Below, piece after piece: positions 30,873 through 41,080 of a DNA stretch of 64,000 nucleotides (within the stretch, counting starts at the first letter, position 1; each line of letters begins with the position of its first letter). This stretch comes from Thermoactinomycetaceae bacterium (GTDB lineage Bacteria > Bacillota > Bacilli > Thermoactinomycetales > Thermoactinomycetaceae), in contig JANWIG010000017.1 in assembly GCA_025449975.1 (NCBI GenBank), forward strand, positions 1 through 64,000, given 5' to 3'. Under the pieces are notes generated by a model. It searched no databases. It saw only the letters and a program-made list of their open reading frames with translations, and was not told the DNA's origin. A program made the translations under genes and the position numbers.

Positions 30873-30889
30873 TGGCATGGAAGTTGCAT
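30873..30889 (+). promoter_or_regulatory. Sigma-54 (-24/-12) promoter of the bkd operon
   Basis: TGGCATGGAAGTTGCAT; GG-N10-GC spacing exact. Confidence 0.85.
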
Positions 30890-31159
30890 TTTCGTATGAT
30901 AGACAACAAGATGCGAACAAGCGAAGATTCGCAGACGATGGGTGTTGATTGATCCATTCGATCCTAGAACGGATCACCTAGCAAACGTCATAGAATTCCT
31001 GCAAAGGTCACAATATGTTAGATAATCCCATGTTATACTTTGGTGTAAGTATCAGCAAAGCGTTCCTTTCTCGGCGATGGGGTTCGGCTCTTCTGAAATG
31101 AGGTCGAGTGATCGGATGGATTTCTATACGACAGAAATAGGAAATCGGGAGGTTTTTGG

Positions 31160-32257
31160 ATGATTTTTTCTGAGATGAAAAAGTACGATTACGAGCAACT
31201 GATTTTTTGTCAAGATGAAGCAACGGGTTTAAAAGCGATCATTGCCATTCATGATACAACCTTAGGTCCTGCCTTGGGCGGCTGTCGGATGTGGAACTAT
31301 CAATCGGAAGAGGAAGCCATCATCGATGCCTTACGTTTGGCGCGTGGGATGACATATAAAAATGCGGTTGCGGGCTTAAATTTAGGTGGTGGTAAGGCCG
31401 TCATTATCGGCGATCCACGCACAGGGAAAAGTGAAGCGCTATTTCGGGCATTTGGGCGCTATGTGGAGTCATTAGGAGGACGCTATATCACAGCGGAGGA
31501 TGTAGGGACAACCGAAATAGACATGGATCAGATTTATATGGAAACAAAGTATGTCGCTGGTCTATCTCCTGCTTTTGGTCAAGGAGGAAATCCCTCACCA
31601 GTCACAGCGTATGGCGTTTTTCGGGGAATGCAAGCTGTAGCAAAAGTAGCTTATGGTGAAGATTCTTTACGGGGAAAGCGCGTGGCTGTCCAAGGAGTGG
31701 GCAATGTGGCTTATCACTTATGTCAGCTGTTGCATCAAGCAGGGGCAAAACTGTTTGTAACCGATATCGATGCGAAGCGGGTGCAAAAAGCTGTGCAAGA
31801 ATTTAATGCTGAAGCAGTGAGTCCAGATAAAATTTATGATGTAGAGTGTGATATTTTTGCACCATGTGCGCTGGGGGCAATCATTGATGATCAGACAATT
31901 GAACGACTGAAATGCAAAATTGTAGCGGGTTCTGCTAATAATCAGCTAAAAGAGGAAAAACATGGTGAAATGTTAGAACAAAAGGGAATTTTGTATGCTC
32001 CTGACTATGTGATCAATGCGGGTGGCGTCATTAATATCGCTGATGAACTTTATGGTTATAAACGTGAGCGAGCGATGCAGAAAGTAGAGACTATTTATGA
32101 TAATATATTAAATGTGTTTAAAATTTCAAAAATGGAGGGAATCCCCAGCTATTTAGCTGCTGACCGTCTTGCGGAGATGAGAATCGCGTCGATTCAGCGT
32201 GTACGTAGTAGGTTTGTGAAGGAAGAACGAAATATTCTCCACTTTGATCGTCGATAA
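31160..32257 (+). CDS. bcd: Leucine/branched-chain amino acid dehydrogenase
   Basis: [25 protein letters not shown]; Rossmann [13 protein letters not shown]. Confidence 0.95.
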   Translation: MIFSEMKKYDYEQLIFCQDEATGLKAIIAIHDTTLGPALGGCRMWNYQSEEEAIIDALRLARGMTYKNAVAGLNLGGGKAVIIGDPRTGKSEALFRAFGRYVESLGGRYITAEDVGTTEIDMDQIYMETKYVAGLSPAFGQGGNPSPVTAYGVFRGMQAVAKVAYGEDSLRGKRVAVQGVGNVAYHLCQLLHQAGAKLFVTDIDAKRVQKAVQEFNAEAVSPDKIYDVECDIFAPCALGAIIDDQTIERLKCKIVAGSANNQLKEEKHGEMLEQKGILYAPDYVINAGGVINIADELYGYKRERAMQKVETIYDNILNVFKISKMEGIPSYLAADRLAEMRIASIQRVRSRFVKEERNILHFDRR

Positions 32258-32320
32258 GCGGGATTCATGGAGACCGGAGGAAACTGGCTATGTTTGGTTT
32301 GCAGATAAGGAGTGAAGAGA

Positions 32321-33742
32321 GTGGCAGAAAATTTTGATCTAGTCGTCTTAGGGGCAGGTCCTGGAGGATATGTCGCAGCGATTCGCGCAGCGCAGTTGGG
32401 AATGAAAGTAGCTATTGTGGAAAAAGAAAAAGTAGGTGGGGTTTGTCTACACAAAGGTTGTGTTCCTAGTAAGACGCTACTGAAGAGCGCAGAGCTCTTC
32501 CAACAGTTCAAGAATAGTGTGAACTATGGAATTCGCGCGAATGATGTGCGTTTAGATTTTTCCTTGGTGCAAGAACGGAAAGAAAAAATCATTGCTCAAC
32601 TGCAGCAAGGTGTGGAACAATTGCTTAAAAAAAATAAAATCGTCGTGTACCATGGGATGGGGCGAATATTGGGACCGTCCATTTTTTCCCCTTTGGCAGG
32701 AACCATATCCGTAGAGAAGAAAGATCACGAACCGGATCTCTTGCTACCGCAATATGTCTTGATTGCGACGGGTTCCAGACCGGTTGATCTCCCTGGGGTT
32801 ACGTGCGATGGAGAATATATTCTAAACTCGGATCACGCTCTAAGGCTCGAAGAGTTGCCACAATCGATCGTAATTATTGGCGGCGGAGTGATTGGAGTGG
32901 AATGGGCTTCGATGTTGCATGATTTTGGCGTAGAGGTTACACTAATCGAATTGGCAGATCGTATTCTTCCTTCAGAAGATGAGGAAATCAGTAGAGAAAT
33001 GACCCGTTTGTTGAAGAAACGAAAGGTAAAAATAGTGACGGGAGCGAAAGTAATTCCAGATACGATTAGTATTCAGGAAAGGCGTGTTACTCTACAAGTG
33101 GAAAAAAATGGGGAGCGTTTACCTTTTGAAGCAGAACGCGTCCTCGTTTCGATTGGAAGAAAGCCAAATACCGAAGATATTGGGCTGGAAAATACGTCTA
33201 TTCAACTGAATAAAGGATTTATTCAAGTGAATTCATTTATGCAGACAGAGGAGTCTCATATGTATGCGATTGGTGATGTGATTGGCGGGGATCAGCTTGC
33301 GCATGTCGCCTCACATGAAGGCATTTTAGCTGTAGAGCACATGGCGGGTAAGGAGACGAGTCCGATTGATCCTTTGGCGATTCCCCGTTGTATCTATAGT
33401 CGTCCGGAAGTGGGAAGAGTGGGCTTGACGGAAGCGGAAGCGCGGGCAAAAGGTTTTAAAGTCAAAGTAGGGAAATTCCCCATCCGTGCATTAGGAAAAT
33501 CACATGTTTTAGGAGAGATCGATGGTTTTGCGAAAGTAATTTCTGATCAAGAAACCGATGATCTTCTGGGAGTGCATTTGATTGGTCCGCAGGCGACGGA
33601 GCTGATTTCAGAAGCTTCTCTAGCGAAAACGTTGGATGCGACTGCTTGGGAGATTTCGCAAACGATCCATCCACATCCGACTTTATCTGAGGTTTACTTA
33701 GAAGCTGCCTTGGCTGTGGATGACAAGGCAATCCATCGTTAA
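32321..33742 (+). CDS. Dihydrolipoyl dehydrogenase (E3 of BCKDH)
   Basis: GAGPGGYVAAIRAAQLG; GGVCLHKGCVPSK redox disulfide. Confidence 0.96.
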   Translation: MAENFDLVVLGAGPGGYVAAIRAAQLGMKVAIVEKEKVGGVCLHKGCVPSKTLLKSAELFQQFKNSVNYGIRANDVRLDFSLVQERKEKIIAQLQQGVEQLLKKNKIVVYHGMGRILGPSIFSPLAGTISVEKKDHEPDLLLPQYVLIATGSRPVDLPGVTCDGEYILNSDHALRLEELPQSIVIIGGGVIGVEWASMLHDFGVEVTLIELADRILPSEDEEISREMTRLLKKRKVKIVTGAKVIPDTISIQERRVTLQVEKNGERLPFEAERVLVSIGRKPNTEDIGLENTSIQLNKGFIQVNSFMQTEESHMYAIGDVIGGDQLAHVASHEGILAVEHMAGKETSPIDPLAIPRCIYSRPEVGRVGLTEAEARAKGFKVKVGKFPIRALGKSHVLGEIDGFAKVISDQETDDLLGVHLIGPQATELISEASLAKTLDATAWEISQTIHPHPTLSEVYLEAALAVDDKAIHR

Positions 33743-33761
33743 AAGGAGGCAAAGAAAATTG

Positions 33762-34739
33762 ATGCATCGTCAACGAGGTTTAACGGACGAGCAGGTAGTT
33801 GAAATGTACCGATATATGTTATTAGCTCGAAAATTGGACGAGCGTCTGTGGCTGCTTAACCGAGCGGGAAAAATCCCATTTACGATTTCATGTCAAGGTC
33901 AAGAAGGGATCCAAGTTGGCGCCGCGTTTGCATTGGATCGGGAGAAGGACTGGATTTGCCCATATTATCGTGATCTCGCTTTGGTTCTTGCTTTTGGACA
34001 AACGGTTCGGGATAATATGTTGGCGGCCTTTGCGAAAGCAGAAGACCCCAATAGCGGTGGACGGCAAATGCCTGGTCATTATGGAGATACCCGTTATCGG
34101 ATTTTAAGTGGCTCTAGTCCGGTGACGACACAGGTACTGCATGCCGTTGGAATCGCTTATGCGGGTAAGTTAGAGCAGAAGGACTTTGTTGTTTTGACCT
34201 CATGTGGTGAAGGTTCGAGTAATCAGGGAGATTGGCATGAAGCGTGCAATTTTGCCGGTGTTCACCAATTGCCAGTTGTTTTTATGGTGGAGAACAATCA
34301 ATATGCGATCTCTGTTCCGTTGGAAAAGCAAGTAGCAGGAGAAAATATAGCTGCTCGTGCGAACGGCTACGGTTTTCCAGGAATTCAAGTCGATGGAAAT
34401 GATCCCCTGGCGGTCTATCAAGCGGTCAAAGAAGCGGTAGATCGAGCGAGAAGTGGTAATGGTCCCACATTGATTGAAGCGATTACGTACCGGTTGCTGC
34501 CTCATTCTAGTGATGACGATGATCGCTCTTATCGCTCCAATGAGGAAGTAGAAATGGCAAAGAAAAAAGATGGGCTACTTGTTTTTCGAAACTATTTACT
34601 GGAAAACAAACTGTGGACCGAGCAACAAGACCAAGAGTTACTTGCTCAAATTATGGAAGAAATCAATGAGGCGACAGCCTATGCTGAAGCGGCTCCTCAC
34701 CCTAATCCAACAGATTTGTATAAACATGTTTACGTATAG
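33762..34739 (+). CDS. bkdAA: 2-oxoisovalerate dehydrogenase E1 alpha subunit
   Basis: YYRDLALVLAFGQT; TPP motif GEGSSNQGDWHEACNFA..VVFMVENNQYAIS. Confidence 0.94.
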   Translation: MHRQRGLTDEQVVEMYRYMLLARKLDERLWLLNRAGKIPFTISCQGQEGIQVGAAFALDREKDWICPYYRDLALVLAFGQTVRDNMLAAFAKAEDPNSGGRQMPGHYGDTRYRILSGSSPVTTQVLHAVGIAYAGKLEQKDFVVLTSCGEGSSNQGDWHEACNFAGVHQLPVVFMVENNQYAISVPLEKQVAGENIAARANGYGFPGIQVDGNDPLAVYQAVKEAVDRARSGNGPTLIEAITYRLLPHSSDDDDRSYRSNEEVEMAKKKDGLLVFRNYLLENKLWTEQQDQELLAQIMEEINEATAYAEAAPHPNPTDLYKHVYV

Positions 34740-34755
34740 AAAGGAGGGAACGTGG

Positions 34756-35739
34756 ATGCCGATGATGAGTTATATCGATGCAGTGACAACCGCCTTAAGG
34801 GAAGAAATGGAACGCGATGAGCGGGTGTTTATCCTAGGAGAAGATGTTGGAAAGCGAGGAGGTGTGTTTCGGGCAACTGCAGGTTTATATGAGCAATTTG
34901 GAGAAGCGCGCGTGCTAGATACGCCATTAACGGAATCGGCCATTGTCGGTGTAGCGATCGGTGCTGCTGCATACGGCATGCGACCGGTAGCTGAAATTCA
35001 GTTTGCTGATTTTATTTTTCCTGCTACCAATCAAATTATAAGTGAAGCAGCGAAATTATATTATCGTTCCAATGGAACTTGGAAATGTCCATTAGTGATT
35101 CGAGCTCCGTATGGCGGAGGTGTTCATGGCGCTCTTTATCACTCACAAAGTGTTGAGAAGATTTTTGCAGGTGTCCCCGGGCTTCAGATTGTGATGCCTT
35201 CTACCCCTTACGATGTGAAAGGATTGCTTAAGTCAGCGATCCGCAGCGATAACCCCATCCTCTTTTTTGAACATAAACGTTGCTATCGATTGATTAAAGA
35301 CGAAGTTCCACAAGAAGATTATACTATTCCCATCGGTAAAGCCGACCTTAAGCGCGAAGGAAGCGATGTAACCGTCATTACCTATGGATTGCCTGTTCAC
35401 CTCACATTGGAAGCTGCGAAGGATCTGGAAAAAGAAGGGATCAGTACGCATGTTTTGGATTTAAGAACGTTGGTACCTTTGGATCGAGAAGCGGTAGTCG
35501 AAGCAGCAGTAAAAACAGGCAAAGTGCTAGTGATCCATGAAGATAATAAAACAGGTGGTTTTGGTGGGGAAGTAGTGGCGACCATTGCGGAGGAAGCTCT
35601 CTTTGATCTCGATGCCCCAATTCAACGTCTGTGCGGACCAGATGTCCCAGCAATGCCGTATAATCCTATTTTAGAAAAAGAGTTTATGTTAAATAAGGAT
35701 AAAATCGCCAATGCCATCCGAGAGTTAGCAGAATTCTAA
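34756..35739 (+). CDS. bkdAB: 2-oxoisovalerate dehydrogenase E1 beta subunit
   Basis: MSYIDAVTTALREEMERDERVFILGEDVGKRGGVFRAT; ATG 34756 after AAGGAGGG. Confidence 0.95.
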   Translation: MPMMSYIDAVTTALREEMERDERVFILGEDVGKRGGVFRATAGLYEQFGEARVLDTPLTESAIVGVAIGAAAYGMRPVAEIQFADFIFPATNQIISEAAKLYYRSNGTWKCPLVIRAPYGGGVHGALYHSQSVEKIFAGVPGLQIVMPSTPYDVKGLLKSAIRSDNPILFFEHKRCYRLIKDEVPQEDYTIPIGKADLKREGSDVTVITYGLPVHLTLEAAKDLEKEGISTHVLDLRTLVPLDREAVVEAAVKTGKVLVIHEDNKTGGFGGEVVATIAEEALFDLDAPIQRLCGPDVPAMPYNPILEKEFMLNKDKIANAIRELAEF

Positions 35740-36030
35740 GCGAAAGTAATTAGAAAAGACAAGCCTTTCTGGTCATAGCAATGGAGAAGGAGATTAGCGA
35801 GAGATGAAGATAGTTTAAATCCAATGGATGAGAGGAAGATCCTTCATTTTTTGCAACTGAAAGGAGGGAAACTGCTACACGACATAGAATCGATATCCGC
35901 AGTCCAAATCATATGAAATAACAATATAAGCGATAGGAAGAAAGATAGGTAATGATGTGCAAGATCGATGAGGACCCATTTTGCTGATACGATCCGGGAT
36001 ATTTTCTATGTTTTTCGTAGCAGAAAAATA

Positions 36031-37311
36031 ATGACGTTAGACATTCTGATGCCGCAGCTGGGGGAGAGTGTAACAGAGGGCACCATCGTGAAATGGATTA
36101 AAAAGCCTGGAGATACTATTTCAAACTATGAGCCGATTTGCGAAGTTCAAACAGATAAAGTAAATGCGGAAGTACCGGCGACAGAAGCGGGAACCTTGCT
36201 GGAGATTCTAGCTGAAGAAGGAGAAACGGTTGCAGTTGGAGCATTGATTGCTCGGATGCGTCCGGCTAGCAAAGAAGCTGGATCTCAACCAGAAGCTCCT
36301 TCGGATGCAAAGCCCGATCAAAGATCAGAAGAGTCAACTTCAAGCGAAAAATCGTCGATGAAACGACGTTATTCTCCTGCTGTCCTTCGTCTTGCTCAAG
36401 AACATGATCTCGATCTTACCCTCGTAACGGGAACGGGAAGAAGCGGAAGGATTACACGAAAAGATGTTTTGCGGTATCTCCAAGAACGGAAAGGGGCTGT
36501 TGAGGAAAAGAGGGTGATTTCCGATCAACAGGAAACCACACCGAAAACCTTGGAAGTAGCCAAAGTGGAATCCCCCTCCGTACCTGCTAAAGAGAGACCA
36601 GCCGAAAATCTAAAACGGGGCGATACAGAGATTCCGGTCTCTGGGATTCGTCGAACCATTGCCAAGCGGATGGTGAGCAGCTCACAGGAGATTCCCCATG
36701 CTTGGTTGATGATGGAGGTCAATGTGACTGGTTTGGTCGGATTGCGTAATCGATTGAAGCAAGATTTTTTCAAGCGGGAAGGGGTTCGTTTAACTTATCT
36801 ACCTTTCTTTATCAAAGCGGCTATTGATGGTTTAAAAGCGTTCCCTTATTTAAATTCTGTTTGGGAAAATGATAAGATCATTTTGAAAAAGCGCATCAAT
36901 CTTTCTTTGGCAGTCGCGACGGATGAAGCACTTTATGTTCCTGTCATTGCGGATGCCGATGAAAAAAGCATTTTGGGATTGGCACGGGAAATCCATCGTT
37001 TGGTTCAAAAAGTACGGGAGCAAAAATTGGAGCCAGCCGATATTGAAGGAGGTACTTTTACCGTTAATAACACAGGATCATTTGGCTCGATCATTTCTAG
37101 ACCGATTATCAATCCTCCACAAGCAGCGATTATTACGTTTGAGTCGATTGTCAAAAGACCCGTTGTGGTCGATGGAGCGATTGCGGTGCAGGATATGATG
37201 AATATTTGTTTGTCATTTGATCATCGTGTTTTTGATGGACTGATGGCGGGACGGTTTTTAAACTTTGTTAAGCAGCGTTTGGAAGCCTATGATGAAAACA
37301 CGCAGGTATAA
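36031..37311 (+). CDS. bkdB: Dihydrolipoamide acyltransferase E2 of BCKDH (ORF open from 35968)
   Basis: Lipoyl domain CEVQTDKVNAEVPA, peripheral-subunit-binding domain, FDHRVFDG catalytic motif. Confidence 0.94.
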   Translation: MTLDILMPQLGESVTEGTIVKWIKKPGDTISNYEPICEVQTDKVNAEVPATEAGTLLEILAEEGETVAVGALIARMRPASKEAGSQPEAPSDAKPDQRSEESTSSEKSSMKRRYSPAVLRLAQEHDLDLTLVTGTGRSGRITRKDVLRYLQERKGAVEEKRVISDQQETTPKTLEVAKVESPSVPAKERPAENLKRGDTEIPVSGIRRTIAKRMVSSSQEIPHAWLMMEVNVTGLVGLRNRLKQDFFKREGVRLTYLPFFIKAAIDGLKAFPYLNSVWENDKIILKKRINLSLAVATDEALYVPVIADADEKSILGLAREIHRLVQKVREQKLEPADIEGGTFTVNNTGSFGSIISRPIINPPQAAIITFESIVKRPVVVDGAIAVQDMMNICLSFDHRVFDGLMAGRFLNFVKQRLEAYDENTQV

Positions 37312-37324
37312 TAAAGCGTACAGG

Positions 37325-37362
37325 GGCCTATTTCCGCCCAACGCTAGGGAATAGGCTTCTTT
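37325..37362 (+). terminator. Terminator between bkdB and lipB
   Basis: GCCTATTTCC-gcccaacgcta-GGGAATAGGC-TTCTTT. Confidence 0.6.
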
Positions 37363-37411
37363 GCGGCGGAGCGAAAGAATGAGCTACAGTCTTTAGGAGA
37401 GGGAGGAAGTA

Positions 37412-38083
37412 ATGTTTGTCGTAAAACCGTTGGGGATGCTTTCTTATCAGGAAGCATGGGAGTTGCAGAAAAAGTTGGTTCAACAAATTGATCAAGAAAA
37501 TAAGCCCAATCATCTTTTGCTATTGGAACATCCCCATACCATTACGATGGGGAGAGGAACACATTCCGAAAATTTACTTCTCAGTCCCAAGGAGTATAAG
37601 CAGCAGGGAATCGAAGTGGTAGAAATCGATCGGGGTGGAGATGTTACTTACCATGGACCAGGACAATTGGTCGGCTATCCTCTCTTCCATTTGGGGGAAC
37701 GTGGGAATGATGCGCATCAATACTTGCGTGATTTAGAAGAAGTGATTATTCGGGCTCTGGCTCAGTTTGCGATCCGCGCAGGAAGAAAAGAAGGATATAC
37801 CGGTGTTTGGGTGGGTGAGCAAAAAGTAGCAGCGATTGGTGTCAAGTTTAATCGTGGACGAAAAAGACGTGGATACATTACTAGCCATGGCTTTGCGCTA
37901 AATGTACATACGGATTTACGCTATTTTCAAACGATCATTCCTTGTGGCATTACGCAATATGGCGTTAGCTCTCTTAGAGAGCTAGTCGGCGAGGAGATTT
38001 CGATGGAGCAAGTGATTTCAGCAATCATTCATGGTTTTGAACAGGTTTTTAACTGGCAATCCATTTCTGTAACTTCTCAATAA
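37412..38083 (+). CDS. lipB: Octanoyltransferase
   Basis: LLLLEHPHTITMGRGTHSENLL; RGGDVTYHGPGQLVGYPLF. Confidence 0.95.
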   Translation: MFVVKPLGMLSYQEAWELQKKLVQQIDQENKPNHLLLLEHPHTITMGRGTHSENLLLSPKEYKQQGIEVVEIDRGGDVTYHGPGQLVGYPLFHLGERGNDAHQYLRDLEEVIIRALAQFAIRAGRKEGYTGVWVGEQKVAAIGVKFNRGRKRRGYITSHGFALNVHTDLRYFQTIIPCGITQYGVSSLRELVGEEISMEQVISAIIHGFEQVFNWQSISVTSQ

Positions 38084-38101
38084 TAGGAATCGATATTCGA
38101 A

Positions 38102-38133
38102 CACTAGGAGGGGAAAGCATGCCCCTCCTAGTG
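38102..38133 (+). terminator. 12-bp perfect hairpin after lipB (weak U-tract)
   Basis: CACTAGGAGGGG-aaagcatg-CCCCTCCTAGTG. Confidence 0.5.
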
Positions 38134-38392
38134 GCGTTTAAGAGGAAAGATGAAAATAGAAGGATGATCCATCGAGATAAAAACCGGATGAGACGAACTG
38201 TTATTTTTGTCGTTTTTTTAAAACAATATCGATAGATGCAACAACTTTATTTTTATTCAATTTGTTATTGGTATCATATGATTTATAAAATATAATAGGA
38301 GACAGAAGGCAAATTAAATTCATTATGTTTTTTCTTAAAAGAGGAATTTATCCTAATTATTGTAAGGAGTGATAGAAGCCAATAAATAAAAA

Positions 38393-38427
38393 TTAAAAGG
38401 CTTTTATCAAAGATAAAAGCCTTTTAA
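38393..38427 (-). terminator. Perfect 16-bp hairpin, terminator for the minus-strand small ORF
   Basis: TTAAAAGGCTTTTATC-AAA-GATAAAAGCCTTTTAA; T-rich tract follows on minus strand. Confidence 0.75.
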
Positions 38428-38442
38428 TAGGGAGTAAGTAAA

Positions 38443-38622
38443 TTATTGCAGTCCGATAATGAGGTCATAGAGAGCGAGACCCGTGATCCCGATTAATCCA
38501 AGGGTGAGAATACCGCCGATGACGAAGCCAGGTTTGTTTCCGCTTTTTTTGTTGTTTAGCGTACCGATGATGGCAAGAATACTACAGATGAGTAGTAGAG
38601 GTTCCATAAAATGCTCGATCAT
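38443..38622 (-). CDS. 59-aa two-TM small membrane protein (not in ORF track)
   Basis: MIEHFMEPLLLICSILAIIGTLNNKKSGNKPGFVIGGILTLGLIGITGLALYDLIIGLQ; GGAGGAAGAGGGCT before ATG; terminator downstream. Confidence 0.75.
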   Translation of the reverse strand: MIEHFMEPLLLICSILAIIGTLNNKKSGNKPGFVIGGILTLGLIGITGLALYDLIIGLQ

Positions 38623-38715
38623 AGCCCTCTTCCTCCATTCTTTAGATTTGTCAAAGACTTCACAAACTCATTAACAAGTATAATTCATTTTGCGATAAAA
38701 GAACAGAGTTTGAAA

Positions 38716-38811
38716 TTATTGTAACATAAACGCGGCTCCACTAATCAATGTGGTCAATAAAAATGAGACAATAACAATGAAAATTACTAATTTCATCCAC
38801 TTGCTTTTCAA
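38716..38811 (-). CDS. 31-aa single-TM miniprotein, Prli42-like by size and topology (TTG start)
   Basis: LKSKWMKLVIFIVIVSFLLTTLISGAAFMLQ with GAGGTGA RBS. Confidence 0.55.
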   Translation of the reverse strand: MKSKWMKLVIFIVIVSFLLTTLISGAAFMLQ

Positions 38812-38992
38812 GTGACTCACCTCAACTTATTATTCTACTGAAAGGGGGAAATTATTGTCTAGGGTAAAAAGGTGGCGAATTTTTACAATCAATTGGATAA
38901 AAAATCTCTTTATTCTTAGTGCGAAAAACGCATCTTAATTTGTTATATTAGGAATATGAAAGCGTTTAGATGATAATAAAGGAGGAAATTTA

Positions 38993-40645
38993 ATGAGTCA
39001 ATCAGCATGGCAAGAGCGACGAGAAAAATGGGAAGAAAAAACGGAAAAACAATTAAGTCGTTTTCCAGAAAGAAAAGAGTCCTTTGTTACTTCGTCAGGG
39101 ATCGAAGTGAAGCGTCTGTATGCGCCGGAGAATGTGGATGAACACACAGAGCAAGAGATTTCCCTGCCAGGTGAATTTCCATATACACGTGGAATTCGTC
39201 CCAGTATGTATCGGAGTCGATTTTGGACAATGCGTCAATATGCCGGTTTTGGTTCGGCAAAAGAGACCAATAAACGATTCCGCTATTTGTTGGAACAAGG
39301 GCAGACCGGTTTAAGTGTCGCCTTCGATTTACCCACGCAAATTGGCTATGATTCCGATGACCCGATGGCAGCAGGAGAAGTTGGTAAAGTAGGAGTGGCG
39401 ATTGATTCACTGGAAGATATGGAAGTTCTTTTGGATGGAATTCCTTTGGATCGCGTCAGTACTTCGATGACCATCAATGCTCCCGCCTCGATCTTGTTGG
39501 CGATGTATATCGCGGTTGCTGAAAAACAAGGTGTTTCAAGCAAACAGATTACAGGGACGATTCAAAACGATATTTTAAAAGAATATATTGCACGAGGAAC
39601 CTATATTTTCCCACCTGCTCCGTCGATGCGTCTCATTACCGATATTTTCGCTTACTGTAGTGAAGAAGTTCCTAAATGGAACACGATTAGTATCAGTGGA
39701 TATCATATTCGCGAAGCGGGCTCCACAGCTGTTCAGGAGATTGCTTTTACCTTGGCCGATGGAATCGCATATGTGGAAGCAGCGCTTCAGGCAGGTCTAG
39801 ATATTGATCAGTTTGCCCCACGCTTGTCCTTTTTCTTTAATGCACATAACCACTTCTTTGAAGAAATTGCTAAGTTCCGTGCAGCTCGTCGCGTTTGGGC
39901 TAAAATAATGAAAGAGCGTTTTCATGCAACGAACGAACGCTCGCTCCAGCTGCGTTTCCATACACAAACGGGTGGATCGACGCTGACCGCTCAACAACCA
40001 GACAACAATATCGTTCGGGTGACCTTACAAGCTTTGGCAGCTGTGTTAGGCGGAACACAAAGCTTGCATACCAATTCCCGTGACGAAGCTTTGGCGTTGC
40101 CAACCGAAGATTCTGCTCGGATCGCTCTGCGCACACAACAGATCATCGCTTATGAAAGTGGCGTAGCGGATACACCTGATCCACTCGGTGGTTCTTATTA
40201 TATCGAAGAACTGACCGATCAGATTGAGAAGGGCGTATGGGAATATATCCAGCGCATTGATGAAATGGGTGGCGCTGTTCAGGCGATCGAGCAAGGATTT
40301 ATGCAACGGGAAATCCATCGTGTTGCTTTGGAAACGCAACGCAAGATTGAAGACGGTTCCGAAATCGTGGTTGGAATGAATCGTTTCCGCGTAGAAAACG
40401 AGGTTCCACCGCAATTGTTACGTGTTGATCCTGCTCTGGGTGAAGAGCAAGTCAAACGGCTTGAGCAACTTCGTGCGAAGAGAAATGGGGCTGAAGTAGA
40501 AGAAAGCCTAGCACGTTTAAAAGCAGCTGCGGAAGGAACCGATAATTTAATGCCTCATATTCTGCATGCGGTAAAAGCGTATGCAACCATTGGAGAAATA
40601 TGCAATACATTACGAGAAGTTTTTGGCGAATATCGCCCAGTATAA
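38993..40645 (+). CDS. Methylmalonyl-CoA mutase large (catalytic) subunit
   Basis: [61 protein letters not shown]. Confidence 0.97.
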   Translation: MSQSAWQERREKWEEKTEKQLSRFPERKESFVTSSGIEVKRLYAPENVDEHTEQEISLPGEFPYTRGIRPSMYRSRFWTMRQYAGFGSAKETNKRFRYLLEQGQTGLSVAFDLPTQIGYDSDDPMAAGEVGKVGVAIDSLEDMEVLLDGIPLDRVSTSMTINAPASILLAMYIAVAEKQGVSSKQITGTIQNDILKEYIARGTYIFPPAPSMRLITDIFAYCSEEVPKWNTISISGYHIREAGSTAVQEIAFTLADGIAYVEAALQAGLDIDQFAPRLSFFFNAHNHFFEEIAKFRAARRVWAKIMKERFHATNERSLQLRFHTQTGGSTLTAQQPDNNIVRVTLQALAAVLGGTQSLHTNSRDEALALPTEDSARIALRTQQIIAYESGVADTPDPLGGSYYIEELTDQIEKGVWEYIQRIDEMGGAVQAIEQGFMQREIHRVALETQRKIEDGSEIVVGMNRFRVENEVPPQLLRVDPALGEEQVKRLEQLRAKRNGAEVEESLARLKAAAEGTDNLMPHILHAVKAYATIGEICNTLREVFGEYRPV

Positions 40646-40663
40646 ACCCTAAAGGAGAGAAGT

Positions 40664-41080
40664 TTGATGAATAATCAACCAATTCGTGTGCTGATTGCTA
40701 AACCCGGTTTAGATGGACACGACCGCGGTGCCCTCATTATTGCCCAATCACTCCGAGACGAAGGAATGGAAGTGATTTATACCGGCCTTCGACAAACGCC
40801 TGCCCAAATTGTCGCCACAGCTATTCAGGAGGACGTCGATGTCATCGGTCTATCTTGTTTATCTGGAGCGCACAATGAGCTTTTTCCAGAAGTAACTCGC
40901 TTGTTAAGAGAAGAGAAAGCAGACGATATTATCGTAATTGGTGGTGGAATTATTCCACAAGAAGATATTCCATTCCTGCTTGAGAGCGGAATCAAGTCGA
41001 TCTTTACTCCTGGTACGACGACCAAAGAAACCGCTGATTTTATCCGTCAGGCTGTTAGAGAAAGAGAGGAAGACCAATGA
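40664..41080 (+). CDS. Methylmalonyl-CoA mutase B12-binding subunit
   Basis: RVLIAKPGLDGHDRGALIIAQSLRDEGMEVIYTGLRQTPAQIV. Confidence 0.97.
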   Translation: MMNNQPIRVLIAKPGLDGHDRGALIIAQSLRDEGMEVIYTGLRQTPAQIVATAIQEDVDVIGLSCLSGAHNELFPEVTRLLREEKADDIIVIGGGIIPQEDIPFLLESGIKSIFTPGTTTKETADFIRQAVREREEDQ

